This document shows, one piece after another, positions 45,829 to 54,521 of a stretch of 64,000 bases of DNA; positions within the stretch are counted from its first letter, which is position 1; the number at the start of each line of letters is the position of its first letter. The notes under the pieces are model-generated. The model was not told the DNA's origin, did not search any database, and saw only the letters and a program-made list of their open reading frames with translations. A program made the translations under genes and the position numbers. The DNA is taken from the NCBI GenBank assembly GCA_965261015.1, contig CBDHCC010000002.1, forward strand, positions 310,001 to 374,000, given 5' to 3'. Source of the stretch: CBDHCC01 sp965261015 (GTDB taxonomy: Bacteria > Pseudomonadota > Alphaproteobacteria > Sphingomonadales > Sphingomonadaceae).

Positions 45829-47082
45829 TCAGGCCACGTCCACGACGTCGACCGAGTATCCGCCGTCGCGCAGTGCCGAAACGAGACGGTCCAGATGCGC
45901 GTGGTCGCGCGTCTCGCACTCGATCTCCGTCATCAGGTCCTTGGCCGGGACGGAGGTGAAGATCCGCTGATGCACCACCTCCATAATGTTGGCGCCCTGT
46001 TCGCTGACGATCCGCAGCATGGAGACCAGCGCGCCGGCGCGGTCGTGCAGCTCGACGCGCAGCCGGGCGATGCGGCCGTGGCGCGCCAGGTCGCGGATCA
46101 GCACGTTGGCCAAGAGGCGCGTGTCGATATTGCCGCCGCACAGAACCAGGCCGCAGCGACGCCCGCGAAAGCGCTCCGGATGGGCGAGCAGCGCGGCCAG
46201 CCCGGCGGCACCGGCCCCTTCGACCACCGTCTTCTCGATCTCGACCAGCAGGCTGACGGCACGCTCCAGATGCCGTTCCGACACGAGCAGCAGGTCGGCG
46301 CCCAGCGCGCGCACGATCGCGGGCGTCAGGGTCCCCGCGCGCGACACCGCGATCCCCTCGCCCAGAGTGTCGCCGCCGGTCGGCCGGTCGCCGCCGTCCA
46401 GCGCGTTCAGCATGGACGGGTAGAGTTCGCTCTCCACCCCCACCAGATCGATGTCGGGGTTCAGCCCGCGCGCGGCGACGCCCATCCCGGCCAGCAGCCC
46501 GCCGCCGCCCACCGGCACGACCAGCGTCTCCAGCTCCGGCGCGTCGGCCAGCATCTCGAGCGCCACCGTGCCCTGACCGGCCATGATCGACGGCTGGTCG
46601 AACGGGTGGACGAAGGTGAAGCCCCGCTCCTCCTCCAGCACGCGCGCATGGGCATAAGCGTCGTCGAACCGCTCGCCGTGCAGCACGACCGTGGCCCCGT
46701 GGCTTTCCGTCTGCACCACCTTCGTCACCGGCGCGGTCACCGGCATGACGATGGTGGCCGGCACGCCCAGCCGGTGGGCGTGATAGGCGAGGCCCTGGGC
46801 GTGGTTGCCCGCCGACGCGGCGATCACGCCCTTCGCGCGGTCGGCATCGCCCATGGTGAGCAGCGTGTTGAGCGCGCCGCGTTCCTTGTAGGCGGCGGTG
46901 AACTGCAGATTCTCGAACTTGCACCAGACCTCCGCCCCGGTGATCCGCGACAGGGTGCGCGAATAGAGGGTCGGCGTGCGGACCACCGCGCCTTCGATCC
47001 GCGCGGCCGCGGCGCGCACGTCGGCCAGCGTCACGGGCAGCGGGTCGGTGGCGGCGGGAACGGACGCGGGGGCGCTGGGCAT
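45829..47082 (-). CDS. ilvA: Threonine ammonia-lyase with C-terminal ACT domain
   Basis: A PLP enzyme that deaminates threonine to 2-oxobutanoate. The ATG at 47082 gives 417 residues. The PLP lysine is in FTAAYKERGALNTL, the phosphate loop in VGGGGLLAGMG, and the C-terminal SLLVEIEK/VVEGAGAAGLAALL follows the fold-type II pattern. A single ACT domain of about 80 residues ends the protein (VELHDRAGALVSMLRIVSEQGANIMEVVHQR). One ACT domain of this size fits the shorter TdcB/IlvA2 type; isoleucine regulation is not certain. Confidence 0.92.
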   Translation of the reverse strand: MPSAPASVPAATDPLPVTLADVRAAAARIEGAVVRTPTLYSRTLSRITGAEVWCKFENLQFTAAYKERGALNTLLTMGDADRAKGVIAASAGNHAQGLAYHAHRLGVPATIVMPVTAPVTKVVQTESHGATVVLHGERFDDAYAHARVLEEERGFTFVHPFDQPSIMAGQGTVALEMLADAPELETLVVPVGGGGLLAGMGVAARGLNPDIDLVGVESELYPSMLNALDGGDRPTGGDTLGEGIAVSRAGTLTPAIVRALGADLLLVSERHLERAVSLLVEIEKTVVEGAGAAGLAALLAHPERFRGRRCGLVLCGGNIDTRLLANVLIRDLARHGRIARLRVELHDRAGALVSMLRIVSEQGANIMEVVHQRIFTSVPAKDLMTEIECETRDHAHLDRLVSALRDGGYSVDVVDVA

Positions 47083-47189
47083 GGCGGAACGCTTATGCCG
47101 GCCGCGCGCCGCGCGCAACGTGGCCGCCCTTCCCCGCCCGGCCCGGCGGGGCTAAGGCCCGGCGTCGAAGCTTTGGGGGACCGTGGGAC

Positions 47190-48074
47190 GTGATCGAACA
47201 GCTGCTCGCCGCCGCCGGCACCGCGCCGGCCGACGCCTTCCAATGGACGGCGCTGGGCCTCGACCCGGTCGCCGTCAATCTGGGGTTCTTTCAGATCCGC
47301 TGGTATTCGCTGGCCTATCTGGCCGGCATCCTGGTCGGCTGGTGGTATTTGTTGAAGCTGATCGCGCAGCCCGGCGCGCCGCTCGCCCGGCGTCACGCCG
47401 ACGACCTGGTGTTCTACGTCACGCTGGGCATCATCCTGGGCGGTCGGATCGGCTATGTGCTGTTCTACAACCTGGCCTATTACCTCTCCAACCCGCTGGC
47501 GATCCTGACCCTGTGGGACGGCGGAATGTCGTTCCACGGCGGGGTGATCGGGGTGACGCTGGCGCTGTGGTGGCTGGCGCGCGCCAACGGCCTCTCGTTC
47601 CTGCGGATCTGCGACTATATCGCGTGCTGCGTGCCGTTCGGGATGTTCTTCGGCCGGCTGGCGAATTTCGTGAATGGAGAGCTGTGGGGCCGGCCCACCA
47701 CGCTGCCCTGGGGCATGGTGTTCCCCAACGCGCCCGACGCCCTGCCGCGCCATCCCAGCCAGCTGTACGAGGCGGGGCTGGAGGGAGTCGCGGTGTTCTG
47801 CGTGCTCGCCTGGCTGTTCTGGCGCACGGACGCGCGCTATTATCCCGGCCGGCTGGTCGGCGCCTTCACCCTGTCGATCGCGATCGCGCGGTTCCTGATC
47901 GAGTTCGTGCGCCAGCCTGACCGCCAGCTGACCGAGTTCGCCGCCAGCACCGGCCTATCGATGGGCCAGTGGCTGACCCTGCCCATGATGCTGCTGGGGA
48001 TCTGGCTGATCTGGACCTCCACCCGGCGGCGCGAGCGGGTGGAACCCTTCGCGGGCAAGCAGTCTGTCGCCTGA
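47190..48074 (+). CDS. lgt: Prolipoprotein diacylglyceryl transferase
   Basis: Lgt adds diacylglycerol to the lipobox cysteine of prolipoproteins in the inner membrane. The 294-residue protein has seven hydrophobic segments, IRWYSLAYLAGILVGWW, WDGGMSFHGGVIG with the essential histidine and the signature FFGRLANFVNGELWGR with the essential Arg and Asn. It starts with GTG at 47190. It is the first gene of a compact operon with midA, a GNAT gene and pgeF. Confidence 0.97.
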   Translation: MIEQLLAAAGTAPADAFQWTALGLDPVAVNLGFFQIRWYSLAYLAGILVGWWYLLKLIAQPGAPLARRHADDLVFYVTLGIILGGRIGYVLFYNLAYYLSNPLAILTLWDGGMSFHGGVIGVTLALWWLARANGLSFLRICDYIACCVPFGMFFGRLANFVNGELWGRPTTLPWGMVFPNAPDALPRHPSQLYEAGLEGVAVFCVLAWLFWRTDARYYPGRLVGAFTLSIAIARFLIEFVRQPDRQLTEFAASTGLSMGQWLTLPMMLLGIWLIWTSTRRRERVEPFAGKQSVA

Positions 48075-48102
48075 CGAGCTTCTCGACCTGCCGCCGGGCG
48101 GG

Positions 48103-49134
48103 TTGGCGCGCCACCTGTCCGGCCTGATCGAACGCGGCGGGCCGGTCCCGGTCTGGCGCTGGATGGAGCTGGCGAACGCGCGCTATTATGCCAGCCGCGA
48201 CCCGTTTGGGGTGGAGGGCGACTTCACCACCGCGCCGGAAATCAGCCAGATGTTCGGCGAGCTGGTCGGCCTGTGGGCCGCCGACCTGCTGCTGCGCGCG
48301 GGTGCGACGGACGCCGTGTGGGTGGAACTGGGGCCGGGGCGCGGCACGCTGACCCGCGACGCGCGCGCGGCGATGGGGCGCGCGGGCCTGTCGCCGCACG
48401 CGGTGCTGGTCGAGACGTCGCCCACCCTGCGCCGCGCGCAGGCGCGCCTGGTGCCCGACGCGCGCTGGATCGACGAGGTCGACGACCTGCCGGCGGACCG
48501 GCCGCTGCTGGTGGTCGCCAACGAGTTCTTCGACGCGCTGCCGATCGTTCAGCTGGAGCGCGGGGCGGAGGGCTGGCGCGAGCGGGTGGTGACCGTCGTC
48601 AAGGACGGCTTCGCCCCCGCACCGGGTGCCGGCGGGATGGACGCGCTGGTGCCGGCCGCGGTCCGCCGCGCGCCGATCGGATCGGTTCACGAAAGCTCTC
48701 CGGCGGCGGTCGCGATCGCGCGCCGGCTGGGCGAACGGATCGCGCGACAGGGCGGCGCACTGCTGGCGATCGATTACGGGTACGAAGGACCCGCCTGGGG
48801 CGACACGCTGCAGGCGGTGCGCGCCCACGCGCCGGTCAGCCCGTGGGACGAGCCGGGCGAGCGCGACCTGACCGCCCATGTCGACTTCGCCGCGCTGGCC
48901 GCGCCGCTGGCCGCCGCCGGGCTGGCCGTGCAGGGTCCGGTCGGCCAGGGCGCGTGGCTGGAACGGTTGGGGATCGGCCCGCGCGCCCACGCGCTCGCCC
49001 GTGCCAACCCGGAGCGCACGGACGAGATCGCGGGCCAGCGCGAGCGGCTGGTGGATGGGGGCGGCATGGGCACGCTGTTCCGGGTCTTGGCCGCCACCCA
49101 TCCGGACTGGCCGAGGGCGGAGGGCTTCGGGTGA
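48103..49134 (+). CDS. MidA/NDUFAF7-family SAM-dependent methyltransferase
   Basis: A 343-residue class I methyltransferase of the MidA family, whose mitochondrial member NDUFAF7 dimethylates an arginine of complex I subunit NDUFS2. The family patterns GDFTTAPEISQMFGELVGLW, VELGPGRGTLTRD for SAM and VVANEFFDALPIVQ are intact. I chose TTG at 48103, 28 bases after lgt, which gives the usual LARHLSGLIERGGPVPV start; there is no ATG or GTG in frame before it. A role in complex I assembly is inferred. Confidence 0.9.
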   Translation: MARHLSGLIERGGPVPVWRWMELANARYYASRDPFGVEGDFTTAPEISQMFGELVGLWAADLLLRAGATDAVWVELGPGRGTLTRDARAAMGRAGLSPHAVLVETSPTLRRAQARLVPDARWIDEVDDLPADRPLLVVANEFFDALPIVQLERGAEGWRERVVTVVKDGFAPAPGAGGMDALVPAAVRRAPIGSVHESSPAAVAIARRLGERIARQGGALLAIDYGYEGPAWGDTLQAVRAHAPVSPWDEPGERDLTAHVDFAALAAPLAAAGLAVQGPVGQGAWLERLGIGPRAHALARANPERTDEIAGQRERLVDGGGMGTLFRVLAATHPDWPRAEGFG

Positions 49135-49646
49135 CCGGCGACGTCACCCTGCGCGCCGCCGCCCCCAACGAGGCCCCGGCGCTGGCCCGGCTGGCGCGGG
49201 ACAGCTTCGCGGAGACCTTCGGCCACCTCTACGCGCCCGCCGACCTGGCGGCCTTCCTGCGGGGCCACACGACGGCCGCCTGGGCCGACATCCTGGCGAG
49301 CGCGCGGGACGCGGTGCGCCTGGTCGCAGCGGACGGCGCGCTGGTCGGCTATGCCCGGATCGGCCCGACCAAATTGCCAATGGCGGCGGAGGCGGGCGCG
49401 ATCGAGCTGCGCCAGTTCTACCTGCTGACGCCCGCGCAGGGGCGCGGGGTGGCGGACCGGCTGATGGCGTGGGTGCTGGCCGAGGCGCGCCGGCGCGACG
49501 CCCCCGCGCTCTACCTGTCGGTGTTCGAGGACAATGCGCGCGCCCGGCGCTTCTACACGCGCCACGGCTTCGCCTTCGTAACCACCCACGACTTCGCGGT
49601 GGGCGAGCACCGGGACACCGACCACATCCTGCGGCGCGCGCTGTGA
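49131..49646 (+). CDS. GNAT family N-acetyltransferase
   Basis: A 171-residue GNAT protein. The acetyl-CoA loop is visible in LLTPAQGRGVADRLMAWVLAEARRR, followed by LYLSVFEDNARARRFYTRHGFAFV, a standard motif B. The GTG at 49131 overlaps the midA stop (GTGA) and its own stop overlaps pgeF in the same way. The substrate cannot be predicted from sequence. Confidence 0.9.
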   Translation: MTGDVTLRAAAPNEAPALARLARDSFAETFGHLYAPADLAAFLRGHTTAAWADILASARDAVRLVAADGALVGYARIGPTKLPMAAEAGAIELRQFYLLTPAQGRGVADRLMAWVLAEARRRDAPALYLSVFEDNARARRFYTRHGFAFVTTHDFAVGEHRDTDHILRRAL

Positions 49647-50398
49647 AGCCGCCGCACGTCCGCTCCCGCCTCCTCGCCACGCCGCACGGCTTTTTCGGGC
49701 GGAGGGGCGGGGTGTCGACGGGCGTGGTGGCCAGCCTGAACTGCGGCCTGGGGTCCGACGACGATCCGGCCGCGGTGGCGGAGAACCGGGCGCGGGCGCG
49801 CGACGCGGTGCGGCCCGGCGCGGCGCTGGTGGGGGTGTGGCAGGTCCATGGCCGCGCCGTGGCGACGGTGGCGGACCCCTGGCCCGACGACGCCCGGCCG
49901 CGCGCCGACGCGCTGGTCACCGACCGGCCCGGCGTGGCGCTCGCCATCCTCACCGCCGACTGCGCGCCCGTGCTGTTGTCGGACGCGGAGGCGCGAGTGG
50001 TTGGGGCCGCGCACGCCGGCTGGAAGGGCGCGCTCGCCGGGGTGACGGACGCGACGGTGGCCGCGATGGAGGCGCTGGGGGCCACGCGCGCCCGGATCGC
50101 CGCCGCCGTCGGACCGTGCATCGCCCAGGCGAGCTACGAGGTGGACCACGCCTTTCGCGACCGCTTCGCCGCCAACGACCCCGCCAACGAGCGCTTCTTC
50201 AAGGACGGGCGGCGCGGCCATGCGCGCTTCGACCTGGAAGGCTACGTCGTCGCCCGGCTGAGCGACGCGGGTGTCGGGCGGGTCGAGGCGCTGGGGCTGG
50301 ACACTCTGGCGCGCCCGGAGAGCTATTACAGCTACCGCCGGGCCATCTTGGCCGGCGAGGCGGACTATGGGCGGCAGGCGAGCGTGATCGCGCTCTGA
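49643..50398 (+). CDS. pgeF: Peptidoglycan editing factor PgeF (laccase-domain, YfiH family)
   Basis: PgeF removes misincorporated residues, such as L-Ser, from muropeptide precursors, and family members also have purine-related activities. The 251-residue protein shows the zinc-site residues in VWQVHGRAV, ILTADCAPVLLSD and GAAHAGWKGALAG. The GTG start at 49643 overlaps the GNAT stop. Placement with lgt and other envelope genes fits a cell-wall role. Confidence 0.93.
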   Translation: MKPPHVRSRLLATPHGFFGRRGGVSTGVVASLNCGLGSDDDPAAVAENRARARDAVRPGAALVGVWQVHGRAVATVADPWPDDARPRADALVTDRPGVALAILTADCAPVLLSDAEARVVGAAHAGWKGALAGVTDATVAAMEALGATRARIAAAVGPCIAQASYEVDHAFRDRFAANDPANERFFKDGRRGHARFDLEGYVVARLSDAGVGRVEALGLDTLARPESYYSYRRAILAGEADYGRQASVIAL

Positions 50399-50474
50399 GG
50401 CTACTCGCCGAGCGGGGGAGGAACTAGAGGCCGCCCGCCTTCGCTAATCCAGGACAACGAACAGAGGACCCGCC

Positions 50475-51806
50475 ATGCCCGACCTGCCCAACGAAGCCGA
50501 ACTGTCCGGCGTCGAGCCTCGCCGCAAACCCAAACCGCACGTGACCGAGATCGGCGGGCGCAAGCTGAAGCCGTCGACCCTGATGATGGGCCACGGCTTC
50601 GATCCGCAGCTGTCCGAGGGCTCGCTGAAGCCGCCGATCTTCCTGACCTCCACTTTCGCGTTCGAGAACGCGGCGGCCGGCAAGCGGCATTTCGAGCACA
50701 TCACGGGCCAGCGGGAGGGCAACGCCGAAGGGCTGGTCTATTCCCGCTTCAACGGTCCCAACCAAGAGATCCTGGAGGACCGCCTGTCGGTTTGGGAGGA
50801 TGCGGAGGACGCGCTCGTCTTCTCATCGGGGATGAGCGCCATCGCGACGGTGATGCTCGCCTGCGTGGGCGCGGGCGACGTGGTCGTCCATTCCGGCCCG
50901 CTCTACGCCGCGACGGAGACGCTCATCAACAAGGTGATGGGCCGCTTCGGCATCACGTTCCTGGACTTTCCCGCCGGGGCCGACCGCGCGGCGATCGACG
51001 ACATCCTGGCCCGCGCGAAGGCGAAGGCGGACGAACAGGGCGGCAAGGTCGCGATCGTCTATTTGGAAAGCCCGGCGAACCCGACCAACGCGCTGGTCGA
51101 CGTGGAGGCCGTGCGCGCCGCGCGCGACGCCGCCTTCCCGGACGAAGGCGCGCGGCCGCCGATCGCCATCGACAACACCTTCCTGGGCCCGTTGTGGAGC
51201 AAGCCGCTGATGCACGGGGCGGAGATGGTGATCTACAGCTTGACGAAGTACGCGGGCGGCCATTCCGACCTGGTGGCCGGCGGGCTGGTCGGCACGGAGG
51301 CGATGCTGGCCCCGGTCCGCGCGCTGCGGAACACCATCGGCACGATCTGCGACCCCAACACCGCCTGGATGCTGCTGCGCTCGCTCGAGACGCTGGAACT
51401 CCGCATGAGCCGCGCCGGCGAGAACGCCCTGAAGGTCTGCACCATGCTGCGCGACCACCCGAAGGTGGCGGGCCTCGGCTATCTGGGCTTCATCGAGGAC
51501 GCGTCGCAGCGCGACATCTTCGAACGCCACTGCACGGGCGCGGGTTCGACCTTCTCGGTCTTCATCAAGGGCGGCGAGGAGGCGTGCTTCCGGTTCCTGG
51601 ACGCGCTCGTGATCGCGAAGCTGGCGGTCAGCCTGGGCGGGACGGAGACGCTGGCCAGTCACCCAGCGTCCATGACCCACCTCTCCGTGCCCATCGAACG
51701 CAAGCGGGCCATGGCGATCACCGACGAACTGGTCCGCATCTCGATCGGGGTGGAGGACGCCGACGACCTGATCGCGGACTTCAGCCAAGCGCTGGAACAG
51801 GTGTGA
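50475..51806 (+). CDS. Cystathionine gamma-synthase family PLP enzyme
   Basis: A 443-residue member of the trans-sulfuration enzyme family. It has YSRFNGPNQEILEDRLSVWE, IVYLESPANPTN, and the PLP lysine in IYSLTKYAGGHSDLVAGG. The start ATG at 50475 gives a charged leader of about 30 residues before the catalytic domain. Family members act as cystathionine gamma-synthase, O-acyl-homoserine sulfhydrylase or methionine gamma-lyase; this gene does not allow a firm choice. Confidence 0.93.
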   Translation: MPDLPNEAELSGVEPRRKPKPHVTEIGGRKLKPSTLMMGHGFDPQLSEGSLKPPIFLTSTFAFENAAAGKRHFEHITGQREGNAEGLVYSRFNGPNQEILEDRLSVWEDAEDALVFSSGMSAIATVMLACVGAGDVVVHSGPLYAATETLINKVMGRFGITFLDFPAGADRAAIDDILARAKAKADEQGGKVAIVYLESPANPTNALVDVEAVRAARDAAFPDEGARPPIAIDNTFLGPLWSKPLMHGAEMVIYSLTKYAGGHSDLVAGGLVGTEAMLAPVRALRNTIGTICDPNTAWMLLRSLETLELRMSRAGENALKVCTMLRDHPKVAGLGYLGFIEDASQRDIFERHCTGAGSTFSVFIKGGEEACFRFLDALVIAKLAVSLGGTETLASHPASMTHLSVPIERKRAMAITDELVRISIGVEDADDLIADFSQALEQV

Positions 51807-51851
51807 GCCCGGGCTGCGGAGGTCGCTGTGACTCGCCGGCGTCGGTCAGCT

Positions 51852-51985
51852 CCTCCCCTTCAGGGTAGGGGTTGGGGTGGGGCGGTGCCGCGGGACCACT
51901 TCCGGCCCGATTGAGCCCGGTCGTTCCTCCCCACCCGCCCGGTCGTTCCCTCCCCACCCCCGGCCCCTCCCCTGAAGGGGAGGGG
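51852..51985. repeat. Palindromic intergenic repeat, CTCCCCTTCAGGG type, copy 1
   Basis: An inverted repeat fills most of the gap between the converging PLP-enzyme and HerA genes. The outer arms CCTCCCCTTCAGGG and CCCTCCCCTGAAGGGGAGG are near-perfect complements, and GTTGGGGTGGGGCGGTGCCGC follows the left arm, as in the copies at 57619 and 60403. It may form a bidirectional terminator. The centre also repeats a CCGGTCGTTCC(C)TCCCCACC unit. Confidence 0.75.
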
Positions 51986-51994
51986 TGTCAAGCG

Positions 51995-53683
51995 CTATCG
52001 CCCCTGGCTGCGCCAGCGTTGGATGGTGCGCGCGATCGCATCCTCTTCGCCGCCCGATTGCGTCCACAATTCGGAGAACAGCGGGTCCTCCGACGCCGGA
52101 CGTCGGCGCTCCTCCAGCGTGTCCAGGCTGACCCGGATCGGGATGGACACGCCCTCGCCGCACACGATCACCTCGCGGTTCCGAAGCGCGGGAATGGCGT
52201 CCAGGAAGCCGCGCGCGCCCTCCGGCATGGCGGCGCGCACGAAGTTCTGGTCGCGTTCGTTGTTCAGCCGCATGGACAGGATGGTGCCGCATTGCGACAG
52301 CACCCCTTCGGCCAGGTCGCTCGGTCGCTGGGTGATCAGGCCCAGCGACACGCCGTATTTGCGCCCCTCCTTGGCGATCCGGCCCAGGATGTCGCCCACC
52401 ACCGACCCTTGCGCGTTCGCCTCGTTCGGGATGTAGCGGTGCGCCTCCTCGCAGACGAGCAGGATGGGGCGGCGCTGTTCGCCCTTCGACCAGATGGCGA
52501 AGTCGAACACCAGCCGGCTTAGCAGCGCCACCACCACCGACGTGATCTCCGACGGGATGCCGGACACGTCGATGATCGAGATGGGCTTGCCCTCCGACGG
52601 CAGCCGGAAGATGCGGCCGAGGAACTGCGCCATCGTGTCGGCGACCAGCATGCCGGAGAACATGAAGGCGTAGCGCGGATCGCCCTTCACCTCCTCGATC
52701 TTGTTCTTCAGGCGCGTGAAGGGCGCGGTGTCGGTCGCCTTGTCCAGTTTTCCCATCTCCGCCGTCAGGGCGGAGGTCAGGTCGGACAAGAGGTAGGGGA
52801 TCGGGCTGTCGACGGTGATCTTGCCGATCGCTTCGGCCAGGCGGTTGCGCGAGCGCGCGGCGAGCAGGCATTTGGCCAGGATGTCGCGGTCGCACTGACC
52901 CTCCGTGCCCGCCACGCTGACGAACACCTCGCAATGCTCCTCGAAGTTCATCAGCCAGTAGGGCAGTTGCAGGTTGGACGCGTCGAACAGCGCGCCGTTG
53001 GCGGCGAAGGCGGCGGAATACTCGCCGTGCGGGTCGATCATGACGATGTGACCGTCCGGGGCCACTTCGCAGATGCGGTGCAGGATGAGAGCGGCGGAGG
53101 TCGACTTGCCGGTGCCGGTCGATCCCAGGAGCGCGAAGTGCTTGCCCAGCATCGCGTCGATGTAGAGGGCGCCCCGGATCTCGCGCGTGGGATAGACGGT
53201 CCCGATCTCGATATGGGCGCGGGAGTCGGCGGCGAAGATCTGGCGCATGTCCTCCGTCGTGGTCGCGTGCACCTCCACGCCCGGCGTCGGATAGCGCGTG
53301 ATGCCGCGCCGAAAATTGTAGAGCCGGCCCGACAGCCGTTCCTCGTCGCCTTCGCCCATATAGTCGACGGCGGCCAGCACCGTCTCGCCCGCCTCCAGCC
53401 TCACCGTGCGGATGGAGGCGAGCAGCCAGGCGCGGCCCAGCTTGATCTTGACGAGCGATCCCACCTGCCCGGCCGCCGCCAGCGTGGGATCGTCGTGCGC
53501 GGCCAGCGCGTGCAGCACCTGGAGGTCCAGCACGATCTTCGAATCGGAGCCGGCGATCGCCATCACCCGTCCGATCGCGGGCGGCGGTTCCTCCTGCCCC
53601 CGCGTGGCCGGCGCGGCCCCGTCGACGATCGTGGGAACGGCGTCGGCGACGGCGTCGGCGAGCGGGCGGGAGAACATGTCCAT
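51995..53683 (-). CDS. HerA-like hexameric ATPase (DUF87)
   Basis: A 562-residue FtsK/HerA-type ATPase. It has an N-terminal HAS-barrel-like region (VGSLVKIKLGRAWLLASIRTVR), the Walker A GSTGTGKSTSA, a DEAD-like Walker B region ILLVCEEAHRYIP, and SLGLITQRPSDLAEGVLSQCGT, typical of HerA helicases that partner nuclease NurA. ATGs at 53683 and 53677 are both possible. No NurA-like gene is adjacent, so an orphan DNA translocase is suggested. Confidence 0.9.
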   Translation of the reverse strand: MDMFSRPLADAVADAVPTIVDGAAPATRGQEEPPPAIGRVMAIAGSDSKIVLDLQVLHALAAHDDPTLAAAGQVGSLVKIKLGRAWLLASIRTVRLEAGETVLAAVDYMGEGDEERLSGRLYNFRRGITRYPTPGVEVHATTTEDMRQIFAADSRAHIEIGTVYPTREIRGALYIDAMLGKHFALLGSTGTGKSTSAALILHRICEVAPDGHIVMIDPHGEYSAAFAANGALFDASNLQLPYWLMNFEEHCEVFVSVAGTEGQCDRDILAKCLLAARSRNRLAEAIGKITVDSPIPYLLSDLTSALTAEMGKLDKATDTAPFTRLKNKIEEVKGDPRYAFMFSGMLVADTMAQFLGRIFRLPSEGKPISIIDVSGIPSEITSVVVALLSRLVFDFAIWSKGEQRRPILLVCEEAHRYIPNEANAQGSVVGDILGRIAKEGRKYGVSLGLITQRPSDLAEGVLSQCGTILSMRLNNERDQNFVRAAMPEGARGFLDAIPALRNREVIVCGEGVSIPIRVSLDTLEERRRPASEDPLFSELWTQSGGEEDAIARTIQRWRSQGR

Positions 53684-53768
53684 GGTCGGGCGCGCGTCCT
53701 TGAAGGAGGGTTTCGCCCAAACTACTCCCCAACCGTAAACAGATGGTTCGCCCCCGCTCACGGCCCGC

Positions 53769-54521
53769 TCACCGGCGGCGGAACAGCACCCCGGCGATCC
53801 AGCCCAGCGCCAGGGACAGCGTCACGGCGAGCGCGCCATAGGTCCACGGGCTGGACTGGGCGGCCGCGGCCACCAGCCGCTCGAATCCCGATTTGCGGAT
53901 GGTGACGTCGCGCGCCGCCGCGGCGACCACCCGGCCCCGGTCGATCAGCAGCGTCTCGGCCGTGTAGGTGCCCACCGGCACGCGCGCCGGGATGTCGAGC
54001 CGCGCGCGGTAGAGCACGCCGTCCGTGATCTCGACCGCGTCGGGCCGTTCGGCGAACAGGCCGCCGCCGCGCCGCAGCTCGATCAGTCCGGCGGCGAAGC
54101 GCGCCTGTTCCGCCGGACTGCCGCCGATCGGCGACAGCTGCAGGTTGCGCACGCCCAGCTCGTAGATCGAGGCGGTGCGCTCATCGACGATGTCGGAGAC
54201 CGGGCGCGACGAGGCGACGGCGTAATAGACCGGCACCGACCGGAACCGCGCCGCGCGCGCGTTCACCCAGATGCCGGCCACCCGCGCCTTTTCGCGCACG
54301 CGCACCGATTCGGTCGGGCCGCGCAGGGTGACCACCACGTCGGGCGTCCGTCCGGGCTGGCGACCACCGGGATAGAGGATGGCGCCGAACAAGAGCAGCT
54401 CCGCGCCGGTGAAGCTGGCCCGTATCTCGACGGAGCGCTGCGACACGTCGGGCACCAGCACGGGTTCCGCCTGGGCGGTGAGCGCCGGCAGGGCGATGGC
54501 GAGCGCTGTGGCGCGCCTCAC
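53769..54521 (-). CDS. TIGR02186 family envelope protein
   Basis: A 250-residue protein with a signal peptide (MRRATALAIALPALTAQAEP), an extracytoplasmic beta-rich domain (VEIRASFTGAELLLFGAI, PDVVVTLRGPTESVRVREKARVAGIWVN) and one C-terminal membrane helix (YGALAVTLSLALGWIAGVLF) ending in arginines. This matches the TIGR02186 family, usually found beside TSUP transporters. It overlaps the TSUP gene by four bases. Function is unknown. Confidence 0.87.
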   Translation of the reverse strand: MRRATALAIALPALTAQAEPVLVPDVSQRSVEIRASFTGAELLLFGAILYPGGRQPGRTPDVVVTLRGPTESVRVREKARVAGIWVNARAARFRSVPVYYAVASSRPVSDIVDERTASIYELGVRNLQLSPIGGSPAEQARFAAGLIELRRGGGLFAERPDAVEITDGVLYRARLDIPARVPVGTYTAETLLIDRGRVVAAAARDVTIRKSGFERLVAAAAQSSPWTYGALAVTLSLALGWIAGVLFRRR

